NCBI RefSeq assembly: GCF_001613425.1
Contig: NZ_BDCI01000030.1
Span: 1 to 64,000 of the forward strand
Reading direction: 5' to 3'
DNA from: Nocardia vulneris
Lineage (GTDB): Bacteria; Actinomycetota; Actinomycetes; Mycobacteriales; Mycobacteriaceae
DNA: 64,000 bases
The notes under the pieces were generated by a model. The model searched no databases and was not told the origin of the DNA. It saw nothing but the letters and a program-made list of their open reading frames with translations. Shown here piece after piece: positions 33,893-42,983 of the stretch. Made by a program: the position numbers and the translations under genes. Each line of letters opens with the position of its first letter. Position 1 is the stretch's first letter.

Positions 33893-35328
33893 CAGCCGAC
33901 GGCTCCTTCCATCTGCAGCTCGATGAGCCGGTTCAGTTCCAACGCGTATTCCATCGGCAGTTCCTTGGCGATGGGCTCGACGAAGCCGCGCACCACCATC
34001 GCCATCGCCTCGTCCTCGGTCATGCCGCGGCTCATCAGGTAGAACAGCTGGTCCTCGGAGACCTTCGAGACGGTGGCCTCGTGCCCCATCGTCACGTCGT
34101 CCTCGCGGATGTCGACGTACGGGTAGGTGTCCGAGCGGCTGATCGTATCGACCAGCAGCGCATCACATTTCACGGTCGACTTGGACCCGTGCGCGCCCTT
34201 GTTGACCTGCACCAGACCCCGGTAGGAGGCCCGGCCGCCGCCGCGCGCCACCGACTTGCTGATGATGTTGGACGACGTGTGCGGCGCCAGGTGCAGCATC
34301 TTCGCGCCGGTGTCCTGGTGCTGTCCCTCGCCGGCGAACGCCACCGAGAGCACCTCGCCGCGGGCGTACTCGCCGGTCATCCAGACCGCCGGGTACTTCA
34401 TGGTGACCTTGGAGCCGATGTTGCCGTCGACCCACTCCATCACCGCGCCCGCCTCCGCCTTGGCCCGCTTGGTGACCAGGTTGTAGACGTTGTTCGACCA
34501 GTTCTGGATGGTGGTGTAGCGGCAGCGGCCGCCCTTCTTCACGATGATCTCGACCACCGCGGAGTGCAGCGAGTCGGACTTGTAGATCGGCGCGGTGCAG
34601 CCCTCGACGTAGTGCACGTAGGCGCCCTCGTCGACGATGATCAGGGTGCGCTCGAACTGGCCCATGTTCTCGGTGTTGATCCGGAAGTAGGCCTGCAGCG
34701 GGATGTCTACGTGCACGCCCGGCGGCACGTAGATGAACGAACCACCCGACCACACCGCGGTGTTCAGCGCGGAGAACTTGTTGTCGCCCGCGGGGATCAC
34801 CGAGCCGAAGTACTCCTGGAAGATCTCCGGGTGCTCCTTGAGCGCGGTGTCGGTGTCGAGGAAGATGACGCCCTGCTGCTCCAGGTCCTCGCGGATCTGG
34901 TGGTAGACGACCTCGCTCTCGTACTGCGCGGCGACACCGGACACCAGGCGCTGCTTCTCCGCCTCGGGGATGCCCAGCTTGTCGTAGGTGTTCTTGATGT
35001 CCTCCGGCAGGTCGTCCCAGGTGGCGGCCTGCTTCTCGGTGGAACGCACGAAGTATTTGATGTTGTCGAAGTCGATGCCCTCGAGGTTGGAACCCCAGTT
35101 CGGCATGGGCTTGCGATCGAAGATGCGCAGCGCCTTCAGCCGGATGTCGAGCATCCAGTCCGGCTCGCTCTTCTTGGCCGAGATGTCGCGAACAACCGCC
35201 TCGGACAGGCCTCGTTGCGCACTCGCTCCGGCCACATCCGAATCGGCCCAGCCGTAACCGTATTTGCCCAGGGAAGCGATGGTCTCTTCCTGGGTGAGCG
35301 GTTGCACCTGGTCGGTGGTCGTCGTCAT
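33892..35328 (-). CDS. sufB: SufB scaffold subunit
   Basis: A 478-residue SufB: TQEETIASLGKYGYGW, NTYDKLGIPEAEK, the core SGGSFIYVPPGVHVDIPLQAYF, and the conserved Cys of VHYVEGCTAPIY. Length and continuous homology show that the intein present in M. tuberculosis SufB is absent. It receives sulfur and, with SufCD, builds Fe-S clusters. ATG 35328 overlaps the sufR stop by four bases and follows AAGGAG. Confidence 0.96.
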   Translation of the reverse strand: MTTTTDQVQPLTQEETIASLGKYGYGWADSDVAGASAQRGLSEAVVRDISAKKSEPDWMLDIRLKALRIFDRKPMPNWGSNLEGIDFDNIKYFVRSTEKQAATWDDLPEDIKNTYDKLGIPEAEKQRLVSGVAAQYESEVVYHQIREDLEQQGVIFLDTDTALKEHPEIFQEYFGSVIPAGDNKFSALNTAVWSGGSFIYVPPGVHVDIPLQAYFRINTENMGQFERTLIIVDEGAYVHYVEGCTAPIYKSDSLHSAVVEIIVKKGGRCRYTTIQNWSNNVYNLVTKRAKAEAGAVMEWVDGNIGSKVTMKYPAVWMTGEYARGEVLSVAFAGEGQHQDTGAKMLHLAPHTSSNIISKSVARGGGRASYRGLVQVNKGAHGSKSTVKCDALLVDTISRSDTYPYVDIREDDVTMGHEATVSKVSEDQLFYLMSRGMTEDEAMAMVVRGFVEPIAKELPMEYALELNRLIELQMEGAVG

Positions 35329-36125
35329 TCGGCACTCCTTCCGGAGTCGTTCGTTCGTACCGTTGCGGGCTGTGCAGCGGTTTCTGATGAAGTTTTGCTG
35401 ATCGGCAGCACGAGCAGGGGCACGTGGGTGGTGCACACGCAGTCGCCGTTGGCGATCGTGGCCAGCCGCTGCACGTGCGTGCCGAGCAGGTCACGGAACG
35501 CCTCGAGTTCCGCCGCGCACAACTGCGGGAATTCTTCCGCGACGTGCGCGACCGGGCAGTGGTGCTGGCAGATCTGCACGCCGGTGCCCACCTTGCGGGT
35601 GGTGGCGGCGAATCCGGCCTCGGTGAACGCCTCGGCGATCTCCTCGGCCTTGGCCTCGGTGTGTTCCGGGGTGTGCTCCTCGACGGGTGCGATCCCGGCC
35701 ACGATAGTCCTGGCTCGTTTGCGGGCGAACTCGGTGATGGCTTGGGCACCGCCGATCTCGCCGAGCTGGCGGATCGCGGCACCGGCCAGATCGTCGTAGG
35801 CGTGGCCCAGCTGTCCGCGCCCGGCGGCGGTGAGCTGGTACTGCTTGGCGGGACGGCCGCGGCCCTTCTGCTGCCACGGCGCGGACCTGCTCGCCCTGGC
35901 CTGACCGGAATCGATCAGTGCGTCGAGGTGCCTGCGCACCCCGGCCGGCGCGAGCCCGAGGGTGGTGCCGATGGCGGTCGCGGTGATCGGCCCCTCCTCC
36001 AGCAGTAGCTGGACGATGGCCGCGCGGGTGTGTCCTTCGGCGACCGTGGCGGGGGCAGCGGACGACGCGGTACCGGCCCGGCGACCAGCCCCTTCATCGT
36101 TTTTCCGCAAACCCACGGTTTTCAC
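35325..36125 (-). CDS. sufR: SufR iron-sulfur-cluster-sensing repressor
   Basis: A 266-residue regulator: winged helix (about 32-110: TRAAIVQLLLEEGPITATAIGTTLGLAPAGVRRHLDALI) and a C-terminal sensor domain with Cys186 and Cys190 (CQHHCPVAH), Cys203, Cys229 and Cys231 (CVCTTHV), candidates for the Fe-S ligands. It heads the suf operon and represses it when its cluster is intact. The start is uncertain: GTG 36125 lies inside the operator at 36122-36136, and GTG 36116 is the next option. Confidence 0.9.
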   Translation of the reverse strand: MKTVGLRKNDEGAGRRAGTASSAAPATVAEGHTRAAIVQLLLEEGPITATAIGTTLGLAPAGVRRHLDALIDSGQARASRSAPWQQKGRGRPAKQYQLTAAGRGQLGHAYDDLAGAAIRQLGEIGGAQAITEFARKRARTIVAGIAPVEEHTPEHTEAKAEEIAEAFTEAGFAATTRKVGTGVQICQHHCPVAHVAEEFPQLCAAELEAFRDLLGTHVQRLATIANGDCVCTTHVPLLVLPISKTSSETAAQPATVRTNDSGRSAE

Positions 36126-36136
36126 AACATCAGTGT
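36122..36136 (-). promoter_or_regulatory. SufR operator
   Basis: On the minus strand the sequence is ACACTGATGTTGTGA, an exact fit to the ACACT-N5-TGTGA palindrome reported for M. tuberculosis SufR. A -10-like TAGATT lies at 36155-36160, so a repressor bound here would sit just downstream of the transcription start and over the first possible start codon of sufR. Confidence 0.8.
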
Positions 36137-36539
36137 GGCGGAATTCGTTCCCGAAATCTAATAAGGGTGCCCTGACTTCCAGACCCCTGTGACCTGCGTC
36201 GACCGCCGTCACCGAGCCATACCGGTCGGTATCGGTCGTGCCGGGTGGTTGCGGACGGGACCGCCATCCGCCCGTAAATTCTGCGGAATCCGCACCTGGT
36301 CGATCCACCAGGCCCTGACCTGCGAGTTCCGGTCCGGACCCGAGCCGACGGCGAACTGCGCACGGTTCGCCGCCCGGCCGGCAAGCACCCGGACAACCGA
36401 CGCGAGACTGATTAGTCCGGGCTGCAATTGCTTCAGTGCGATGCGTCACAACCGCTCGGACTACCCCGTCCCCGAGCGCACTCGGCCCACCGCGACAAGC
36501 TTCGGCGGCGTTGCCGACAGGGCTGCCACCGGATCCCGG
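36137..36539. other. Gene-free region upstream of sufR, with one palindrome
   Basis: About 400 bases between sufR and the end of the TetR gene contain no convincing coding sequence on either strand. It carries the suf promoter on its left side. The palindrome ATACCGGTCGGTAT at 36219-36232 (6-bp arms) looks like a TetR-type operator. The remainder shows no feature that I can name. Confidence 0.5.
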
Positions 36540-37313
36540 TTAGCTGTGCGGATCCACTTCCGGAAGTTTGTCGACGGGCTCCGCCGCCGCCGCGGCCACC
36601 ACGCGGGCATCGACATCCGGCAGTACCCCGTCGCCGTCGACCGACGGCACCGCCACCGGCGGATCCCCGAAATCCGGCATCCCCGCATCGATATCCGAGG
36701 AGCCGGTGCCGGTCGACCCGGCCGCCGGCTCGGCGTCGTACAGCCCCGCTTCGGTGAAGGTGATCCGGACCAGGCGCGCCATCGCGGCCGCCACCGTGTG
36801 CAGCGGGTCCGCCGAACGGCGGACCCGGGCCAGCACGGTCGCGCCCTCGTAGGCGGCGACCACCGTCGTGGCCAGCTCCCCTGCGGCCTGTGCGGACAGG
36901 CCCAGCTCGGCGAGCAGCCCGGCGAAGGCCTGCTCCATCGCGTCGAACGCGGCGCCGCAGGCGGCCCGGACCGCCTCGACGTCGCTGCCGCCGTCGAGCG
37001 CGGGCGTGCCGATGGCGCAGCCGTCCACCCAGTCGGACTGCGCCAGCTTGCGGGTCATGAACTCGAAAAGCGTTGCCGTGGTGGCGAAGACGTCGGTCGG
37101 CGCCTGCCTGATCATCCGGCCCGCCAGGGTGCCGGTGCCGGTGATCGCGGCCACCGCGATCTCCTCCTTGCCGCCCGGAAAGTGGTGGTAGATCGACCCG
37201 TAGGGCAGGCCGGCCGCCTCGCTCAACGCCTTCAAGCCGAATCCGTGATACCCGTGGCGCGCGAGCAATTCGCACGCGGCGACCTCGATCCGTCGCCTGG
37301 ACTCCGAAACCAT
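36540..37313 (-). CDS. TetR/AcrR-family regulator
   Basis: A 257-residue TetR protein with a normal HTH (RIEVAACELLARHGYHGFGLKALSEAAGLPYGSIYHHF) and a ligand domain of the type seen near efflux or oxidoreductase genes (DGCAIGTPALDGGSDVEAVR). The last 55 residues after about 200 form an Asp/Pro/Ala-rich tail that TetR proteins normally lack and that may be disordered. It is divergent from mptB. Its target may be itself or the palindrome at 36219-36232. Confidence 0.82.
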   Translation of the reverse strand: MVSESRRRIEVAACELLARHGYHGFGLKALSEAAGLPYGSIYHHFPGGKEEIAVAAITGTGTLAGRMIRQAPTDVFATTATLFEFMTRKLAQSDWVDGCAIGTPALDGGSDVEAVRAACGAAFDAMEQAFAGLLAELGLSAQAAGELATTVVAAYEGATVLARVRRSADPLHTVAAAMARLVRITFTEAGLYDAEPAAGSTGTGSSDIDAGMPDFGDPPVAVPSVDGDGVLPDVDARVVAAAAAEPVDKLPEVDPHS

Positions 37314-37407
37314 ATGTCCGATTGTCCCTTGCCCGGCCCCGCTGCCGATCGGAACGAGCGGTGCCCGTACGCGGTATCGGCCGACCGCGCGAACTAGGCT
37401 GCGTCTC

Positions 37408-39090
37408 GTGGCGGTACTGGAGGGCGCGCGGCGCAGAACACTGGCATTCGGGCGCCGGGCACTCGGGTTGGACGTGCCCGCCGCCGATCATTCGATCGCG
37501 GTCCTGCACCAGGACGAATCCGAAGTGCCCGGCCTCAATCGCAAGGAACTGGTCCAGCTGGACCGGATCCGGCTGATGGGCGCCACGGGCACGGTGCTGA
37601 TGGCGATCAGCGCGCTCGGCATCGGCGCGCAGCCGGTGCATCAGAATCCGACCTCCGGCGTCCGGGTGCTCGGCATCTTCGCCCGCGCGCACACCGGATC
37701 GCTGGCCATGTGCATGACCGGCACGGTGATCGTGGTGCTGGCCTGGCTGCTGCTCGGCCGCTTCGCGATCGGCGGCATCGGTGGTTCGCCGATCCACCGC
37801 CTCACCCGCTCGCAGCTGGACCGCACGCTGCTGCTGTGGATCATCCCGCTCAGCGTCGCGCCGCCGATGTTCAGCAACGACGTGTATTCCTATCTGGCCC
37901 AGAGCGAAATCGCGGCCCGCGGGATCGACCCCTACCAAGAGGGGCCGGTCGCGGGGCTCGGCATCGACAACGTCCTGACCAACAACGTGCCGACCATCTG
38001 GCGCGACACCCCCGCGCCGTACGGCCCGCTGTTCCTGTGGATCGGCCGCGGCATCGCCGAACTCACCGGCGACAACATCATCGCGGGCGTCTGGGTGCAT
38101 CGCATGCTGGCGCTGGCCGGTGTCGCCTTGATCGTGTGGGCGCTGCCCCGGCTGTCCCAGCGCTGCGGTGTCGCGCCGGTGAGCGCGCTGTGGCTGGGCG
38201 CCGCGAATCCGCTGGTGCTGTTCCACCTGGTCGGCGGCGTGCACAACGACGCGCTGATGCTCGGACTGATGCTGGCCGGCATGGAGTTCTGCCTGCGCGC
38301 CATCGAGGACATCCACCCATTCGACGGCCGGGCCTATACCTGGCTGATCGCCGGCGCCATCGTGATCACGATGTCGTCGTCGGTGAAATTCACCTCGATC
38401 ATCGCGCTCGGCTTCGTCGGCATGGCGCTCGCCCGGCGGTGGGGTTTCTCGGTGCGTTCGGTCGCCGTCGCGGCCGCGCTGCTGGGCGCGATCGCCATCG
38501 GGACCACGCTGTTGATCGGTTCGATGAGCGGGCTGGGCTTCGGCTGGATCCACACCCTCAATGTGGCCAACGCGGTGCGCAGCTGGATGTCGTTGCCGAC
38601 CGTGCTCGGCATCATCACCGGCTTCGGCGGGGTGCTGCTCGGCCTCGGCGACCACACCACCGCGATGATCAGCATCACCCGCCCGATCGCCGCGGCGGTC
38701 GCGGGCTTCATCGCGGTGCGCATGCTGGTCGCGACCGGCATCGGGCGGTTGCACGCGGTCGGCGCGCTCGGTGTCGCGCTCGGTGCGATCGTGCTGCTGT
38801 TCCCCGTGGTGCAACCCTGGTACCTGCTGTGGGCGATCGTGCCGCTGGCCGCGTGGGCGACCCAACCGGTGTTCCGCGTTCCGGCCGTGACCTTCTCGGC
38901 GATCGTGAGCCTCATCCTGATGCCGCGCGGCGCCGAATTCGAGGTGTTCCAGATCGTCGGCGCCGCGATCGCCACGGTCATCGTCGCCGTGCTGTTCATC
39001 GTCCTCACCCGGCACGCCCTGCCCTGGCGCGGTCAGACGGGGGTGTCGGCTCCGTCACAGACGCCCAAGTCCTACGGTGTGACATCGTGA
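37408..39090 (+). CDS. mptB: MptB-like alpha-1,6-mannopyranosyltransferase
   Basis: A 560-residue GT-C fold membrane enzyme with about 12-13 hydrophobic helices and the first-loop motif FSNDVYSYLAQSEIAARGIDPY containing the catalytic acidic residue. In mycolata MptB uses polyprenyl-phosphomannose to start the alpha-1,6-mannan core of lipomannan and lipoarabinomannan. It lies beside the suf operon, as Rv1459c does. GTG 37408 is the start. Its TGA overlaps the GTG of the following ABC gene. Confidence 0.9.
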   Translation: MAVLEGARRRTLAFGRRALGLDVPAADHSIAVLHQDESEVPGLNRKELVQLDRIRLMGATGTVLMAISALGIGAQPVHQNPTSGVRVLGIFARAHTGSLAMCMTGTVIVVLAWLLLGRFAIGGIGGSPIHRLTRSQLDRTLLLWIIPLSVAPPMFSNDVYSYLAQSEIAARGIDPYQEGPVAGLGIDNVLTNNVPTIWRDTPAPYGPLFLWIGRGIAELTGDNIIAGVWVHRMLALAGVALIVWALPRLSQRCGVAPVSALWLGAANPLVLFHLVGGVHNDALMLGLMLAGMEFCLRAIEDIHPFDGRAYTWLIAGAIVITMSSSVKFTSIIALGFVGMALARRWGFSVRSVAVAAALLGAIAIGTTLLIGSMSGLGFGWIHTLNVANAVRSWMSLPTVLGIITGFGGVLLGLGDHTTAMISITRPIAAAVAGFIAVRMLVATGIGRLHAVGALGVALGAIVLLFPVVQPWYLLWAIVPLAAWATQPVFRVPAVTFSAIVSLILMPRGAEFEVFQIVGAAIATVIVAVLFIVLTRHALPWRGQTGVSAPSQTPKSYGVTS

Positions 39091-40019
39091 CTCAGCGCAG
39101 CGAACCCGCCGTTCGGGTCGAGGGTGTCGTCAAGCGGTACGGGGAGACCACCGCGGTCGACGGTCTCAGCTTCGATGTCGAACGGGCGCAAGTACTTGCG
39201 CTGCTCGGACCCAACGGCGCGGGCAAGACCACCACGGTGGAGATGTGCGAGGGCTTCGTCGCACCGGACGCGGGCACGGTGCGGGTGCTCGGGTTGGACC
39301 CGATCGCCGATTCGGAGCGGCTGCGCGCGCGCATCGGCGTGATGCTGCAGGGCGGCGGCGCGTATCCGGGCGCGAAGGCGGGCGAGATGCTCGACCTGGT
39401 CGCCGCGTATTCGGCCGATCCGCTCGACCCGCAGTGGCTGCTGCGCACGCTCGGCTTGCAGGACAATCGCGCGACGCCCTATCGCCGGCTCTCGGGCGGG
39501 CAGCAGCAGCGGCTGGCGCTGGCGTGCGCGCTGGTCGGCAAGCCGGAGATCGTCTTCCTGGACGAGCCGACCGCGGGCCTGGACGCGCAGGCGCGACTCA
39601 TCGTGTGGGAGTTGATCGATGCGCTGCGCCGCGACGGCGTGACGGTGGTGCTCACCACCCATGTGATGGACGAGGCCGAGCAGCTCGCCGACCAGCTGGT
39701 GATCATCGACCACGGGCAGATCGTCGCCTCCGGCACGCCCGCCGAGGTGACCGCGCACGGGGCGGCGGGGCAGCTACGGTTCTGCGCCCCACCGAAACTC
39801 GATCTGGAATTGCTGAAATCGGCACTGCCGGAAGGGTTCGCGCCCCGCGAGACCACGCCGGGCACATATCTGGTGGAGGGCGAGATCACCCCACAGGTAC
39901 TCGCCACGGTGACCGCCTGGTGCGCCAGGGTGAACGTGCTCGCCACCGACATCCGGATCGATCAGCGCAGACTCGAAGACGTTTTCCTGGAACTGACCGG
40001 ACGGGAGCTGCGCGGATGA
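39087..40019 (+). CDS. ABC transporter ATP-binding protein (Rv1458c-like)
   Basis: A 310-residue ATPase of the drug/polymer exporter (DrrA-like) type: Walker A GPNGAGKTTT, signature LSGGQQQRLALA, Walker B IVFLDEPTAGLD, then THVMDEAEQLADQ and a C-terminal accessory region ending RRLEDVFLELTGRELRG. It is coupled by overlaps to mptB before it and the permease after it. The linkage with mptB suggests export of an envelope glycolipid component, but the substrate is unproven. Confidence 0.9.
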   Translation: MTQRSEPAVRVEGVVKRYGETTAVDGLSFDVERAQVLALLGPNGAGKTTTVEMCEGFVAPDAGTVRVLGLDPIADSERLRARIGVMLQGGGAYPGAKAGEMLDLVAAYSADPLDPQWLLRTLGLQDNRATPYRRLSGGQQQRLALACALVGKPEIVFLDEPTAGLDAQARLIVWELIDALRRDGVTVVLTTHVMDEAEQLADQLVIIDHGQIVASGTPAEVTAHGAAGQLRFCAPPKLDLELLKSALPEGFAPRETTPGTYLVEGEITPQVLATVTAWCARVNVLATDIRIDQRRLEDVFLELTGRELRG

Positions 40020-40807
40020 CCCAGCCAGATCTGAGCGCCAACCGCTTCGCGCCGGGCACCTTCGCGCCCGACCCGCGGCCCAGCTCCCGGCTCGCGATGA
40101 TGAGCGCGCAGACCCGGCTGGAGCTGATCCTGTTGCTGCGCAACGGCGAACAGCTGCTGCTCACCATGTTCATCCCGATCACCCTGCTGGTCGGGCTCAG
40201 CCTGTTGCCGTTCGGCGACCTCGGCGACGATCGGGTGGACAAGATCGTGCCCGCGGTGATGATGGTGGCGGTCATGTCCACCGCGTTCACCGGCCAGGCC
40301 ATCGCCGTCGGCTTCGATCGCCGCTACGGCGCGCTCAAGCGGCTGGGCGCGACCGCGCTGCCGCGCTGGGGCATCATCGCGGGCAAGTGCGCCGCGGTGC
40401 TCATCGTCGTTGTGCTGCAAGCGATTCTGCTCGGCGTGATCGGTTTCGCCCTGGGCTGGCGCCCGGAGCCCGCCGGACTCGTGCTGGGCGCGTTCGTGAT
40501 CGCGCTCGGCACCGCGACGTTCGCGGCGATGGGGCTGCTGCTCGGCGGCACGCTGAAGGCGGAGGTCGTGCTCGCGCTGGCGAACATCCTGTGGTTCGTC
40601 ATGCTCGGCATCGCCAGCGTGGTGTTCGCCTCCGACGACCTACCCACCGCGGTGAATGTGCTTGCCCGCCTGATTCCTTCGGGCGCGCTGACGGTCGCGC
40701 TGGAGGACGCGATGCGCAGCAGCGTGGACTGGTTCGGCATCGCGGTGCTCGCGGTGTGGGGCCTGGTGTCGGGCGGGCTCGCGGCCCGCTGGTTCCGCTT
40801 CCAGTAA
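40016..40807 (+). CDS. ABC-2 type transporter permease (Rv1457c-like)
   Basis: A 263-residue membrane protein with six hydrophobic segments in the ABC-2 arrangement (first helix LLLTMFIPITLLVGLSLL, last WFGIAVLAVWGLVSGGLAARW). It forms an exporter with the preceding ATPase; their reading frames overlap by four bases (ATGA). Confidence 0.88.
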   Translation: MTQPDLSANRFAPGTFAPDPRPSSRLAMMSAQTRLELILLLRNGEQLLLTMFIPITLLVGLSLLPFGDLGDDRVDKIVPAVMMVAVMSTAFTGQAIAVGFDRRYGALKRLGATALPRWGIIAGKCAAVLIVVVLQAILLGVIGFALGWRPEPAGLVLGAFVIALGTATFAAMGLLLGGTLKAEVVLALANILWFVMLGIASVVFASDDLPTAVNVLARLIPSGALTVALEDAMRSSVDWFGIAVLAVWGLVSGGLAARWFRFQ

Positions 40808-40889
40808 CCCACGCAGCTCGTCGATAACCTACGGCGCTGCGTCGATAACCCACGGAGCTGCGTCGATACCTACGGAGCTGCGTCGATCA
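40808..40889. repeat. Four tandem copies of a 20-21-bp unit
   Basis: The unit CCTACGGAGCTGCGTCGATAA is repeated four times with few changes (40808-40827, 40828-40848, 40849-40868, 40869-40889), starting directly after the permease stop and ending about 65 bases before ctaA. The 147-base gap holds no gene; the repeats contain no hairpin strong enough to be a terminator. Confidence 0.85.
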
Positions 40890-40954
40890 CTCCGGCAGCC
40901 GCCGTGTGCGGTACCAACGACAGCGTGTAGTTGACCGTGCTCTACCATCGTGAC

Positions 40955-41923
40955 GTGCTGTATCGCGCGTTCCTGCGACTCGTCGACAAGCTGCCGCTGC
41001 CCTCGCTGCGGGTGCAGCGGATCCTCGCGATCGCGGTCATCCTCACCCAGGCGGGCATCTCGGTCACCGGTGCGGTCGTCCGGGTCACCGCGTCCGGTCT
41101 CGGCTGCCCGACCTGGCCGCAGTGCTTCCCCGGCAGCTTCACCCCCGTGGGGGTGTCCGAGGTGCCGGTGCTGCATCAGGCCGTCGAGTTCGGCAACCGG
41201 CTGCTGACCTTCGTGGTGTCGCTGTGCGCCGCACTGATCGTGCTCGCGGTCGTGCGCGCCCGCCGTCGGCACGATGTGCTGGTCTACGCCTGGCTGATGC
41301 CCGGCGGCACGCTGCTGCAGGGCATCATCGGCGGCATCACGGTGCGCACCGGGCTGCTCTGGTGGACCGTCGCGATCCACCTGCTCGCGTCCATGCTCAT
41401 GGTCTGGCTCTCGGTCGTGCTGTACACCAAGATCTGCGAACCCGACGACGGCGTCGCCACCGTGCAGGCGCCCGCGCCGCTGCGCTGGCTCACCGGGCTC
41501 AGCGCGGTCGCGATGAGCGGGGTGCTGATCGCGGGCACGCTGGTCACCGGCGCGGGACCGCACGCGGGCGACAAGAGCATCGAGCGGCAGGTCGAACGGT
41601 TGCAGGTGGAGATCGTCACGCTGGTGCACCTGCATTCGCAGTTGCTCGTCGGCTATCTCGCGCTACTGATCGGCCTCGCCTTCGGCCTCTTCGCGGTCGG
41701 CATCACCCCGGCCGTGCGCAAGCGGCTGTTCGTGGTTCTGGCCATCGTGTGCGCCCAGGCGCTGATCGGCATCGTGCAGTACTTCACCGATGTCCCGGCC
41801 GTGCTGGTCGTCTTCCACGTCGGCGGCGCCGCGGCCTGTGTCGCCGCCACCGCCGCCCTCTGGGCCGCCCTGCACACCCGCGAACCGGTTCCGGCCGCGG
41901 TCACCGCCAAGCAATCCGCCTGA
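40955..41923 (+). CDS. ctaA: Heme A synthase
   Basis: A 322-residue COX15/CtaA membrane protein with eight helices. Heme-ligand histidines occur as HQAVEFGNR, HLLASM, HLHSQ and HVGGA, and the cysteine pair of the extracellular loop is in GLGCPTWPQC. It converts heme O, made by CtaB (62443-63432), to heme A for cytochrome aa3 oxidase. The start is uncertain: GTG 40955 gives the usual length; TTG 40931 and GTG 40937 are upstream options. Confidence 0.94.
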   Translation: MLYRAFLRLVDKLPLPSLRVQRILAIAVILTQAGISVTGAVVRVTASGLGCPTWPQCFPGSFTPVGVSEVPVLHQAVEFGNRLLTFVVSLCAALIVLAVVRARRRHDVLVYAWLMPGGTLLQGIIGGITVRTGLLWWTVAIHLLASMLMVWLSVVLYTKICEPDDGVATVQAPAPLRWLTGLSAVAMSGVLIAGTLVTGAGPHAGDKSIERQVERLQVEIVTLVHLHSQLLVGYLALLIGLAFGLFAVGITPAVRKRLFVVLAIVCAQALIGIVQYFTDVPAVLVVFHVGGAAACVAATAALWAALHTREPVPAAVTAKQSA

Positions 41924-41947
41924 GGTCGGGCCGGTAGAGTACCGGCG

Positions 41948-42940
41948 ATGGGGACCACCGTGCCGGGAGCACCAGTGCCGCAGCCGTTTCCACTGATCGA
42001 CCCCTATGCGCACGGATGCTTGGAGGTCGGTGACGGCAACCGGATCTACTGGGAGACCAGTGGAAATCCGGACGGGAAACCCGTGCTCGTGGTGCACGGC
42101 GGGCCGGGTTCGGGCGGCAAGCGCGGCTCGCGCCGGAACTTCGATCCCAGCGCCTATCGGATCGTGCTGTTCGATCAACGCGGTTGCGGCGAAAGCCTGC
42201 CGCACGCCGCCGATCCCGCGGTCGATCTGTCCGTCAACACCACCGACCATTTGATCGCCGACATGGAGCGCCTGCGCGAGTTTTTGGGCATCGAGCAGTG
42301 GCTGCTGTACGGCGGCTCGTGGGGCTCCACTTTGATCCTTGCCTACGCCGAGCGCTATCCCGCCCGGGTCTCCGAGATCATCCTGGTCGGCGTCACCATG
42401 ACCAGACCGGAAGAGACGGACTGGCTCTATCGCGGTGTCGGCCGCTTCCTGCCCGGGCCGTGGGCCGCGTTCCGGGACGCCCTGCCCGCCGCCGAGCGCG
42501 ACGGAAACCTCGTCGCCGCGTACAACCGCCTGCTGAACGACGCGGATCCCGAGGTGCGCGCCAAGGCCGCGCGGGACTGGTGCGCGTGGGAGGACGCCGT
42601 CATCGCGCACGAAAACCTGGGCCGCCCAGGCCAATACAGCGACAAGACGGATGCCGACCTGCTGGCCTTCGTGCGGATTTGCGCGCACTACTTCGCCAAC
42701 GACGCCTGGCTCCCGGACGGACAACTCCTGCGTGACGCGCACGCACTCGCGGGTATCCCCGGTGTGCTGATCCACGGACGCCTCGACCTCGGCTCGCCCC
42801 TGTACACCGCATGGCAATTGGCGCAGGCGTGGCCGGACGCCGAGCTGCACGTCGTCGACGATTCGGGACACACCGGCAGCCCGGAGATGCTGCGGGCGAT
42901 TCTCGACGCGGCCGCCCGGTTCGCGCCGTCAGGGAGCTAG
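41948..42940 (+). CDS. pip: Proline iminopeptidase
   Basis: A 330-residue cytoplasmic alpha/beta hydrolase of peptidase family S33: oxyanion motif HGGPG (50-54), FDQRGCGES, nucleophile Ser124 in GGSWGS, and DSGHTGS with the catalytic His near the C-terminus. It removes N-terminal proline from peptides. It is on the same strand as ctaA, 24 bases downstream. Confidence 0.93.
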   Translation: MGTTVPGAPVPQPFPLIDPYAHGCLEVGDGNRIYWETSGNPDGKPVLVVHGGPGSGGKRGSRRNFDPSAYRIVLFDQRGCGESLPHAADPAVDLSVNTTDHLIADMERLREFLGIEQWLLYGGSWGSTLILAYAERYPARVSEIILVGVTMTRPEETDWLYRGVGRFLPGPWAAFRDALPAAERDGNLVAAYNRLLNDADPEVRAKAARDWCAWEDAVIAHENLGRPGQYSDKTDADLLAFVRICAHYFANDAWLPDGQLLRDAHALAGIPGVLIHGRLDLGSPLYTAWQLAQAWPDAELHVVDDSGHTGSPEMLRAILDAAARFAPSGS

Positions 42941-42983
42941 GGCCTGTTTCATACGAGCTGGACCCCGAAGGCGCCGCTGTGAC

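Noticed and set aside
36433..39015. Long minus-strand open frame opposite mptB
   Set aside because: The translation is Arg/His/Asp/Gln-rich nonsense typical of antisense frames; MptB and the TetR gene explain the region.
37710..39086. Apparent N-terminal extension of the ABC ATPase inside mptB
   Set aside because: Out-of-frame reading of mptB; the ATPase starts at GTG 39087 overlapping the mptB stop.
40808..40889. CRISPR array
   Set aside because: Units are directly joined 20-21-base copies with no spacers.
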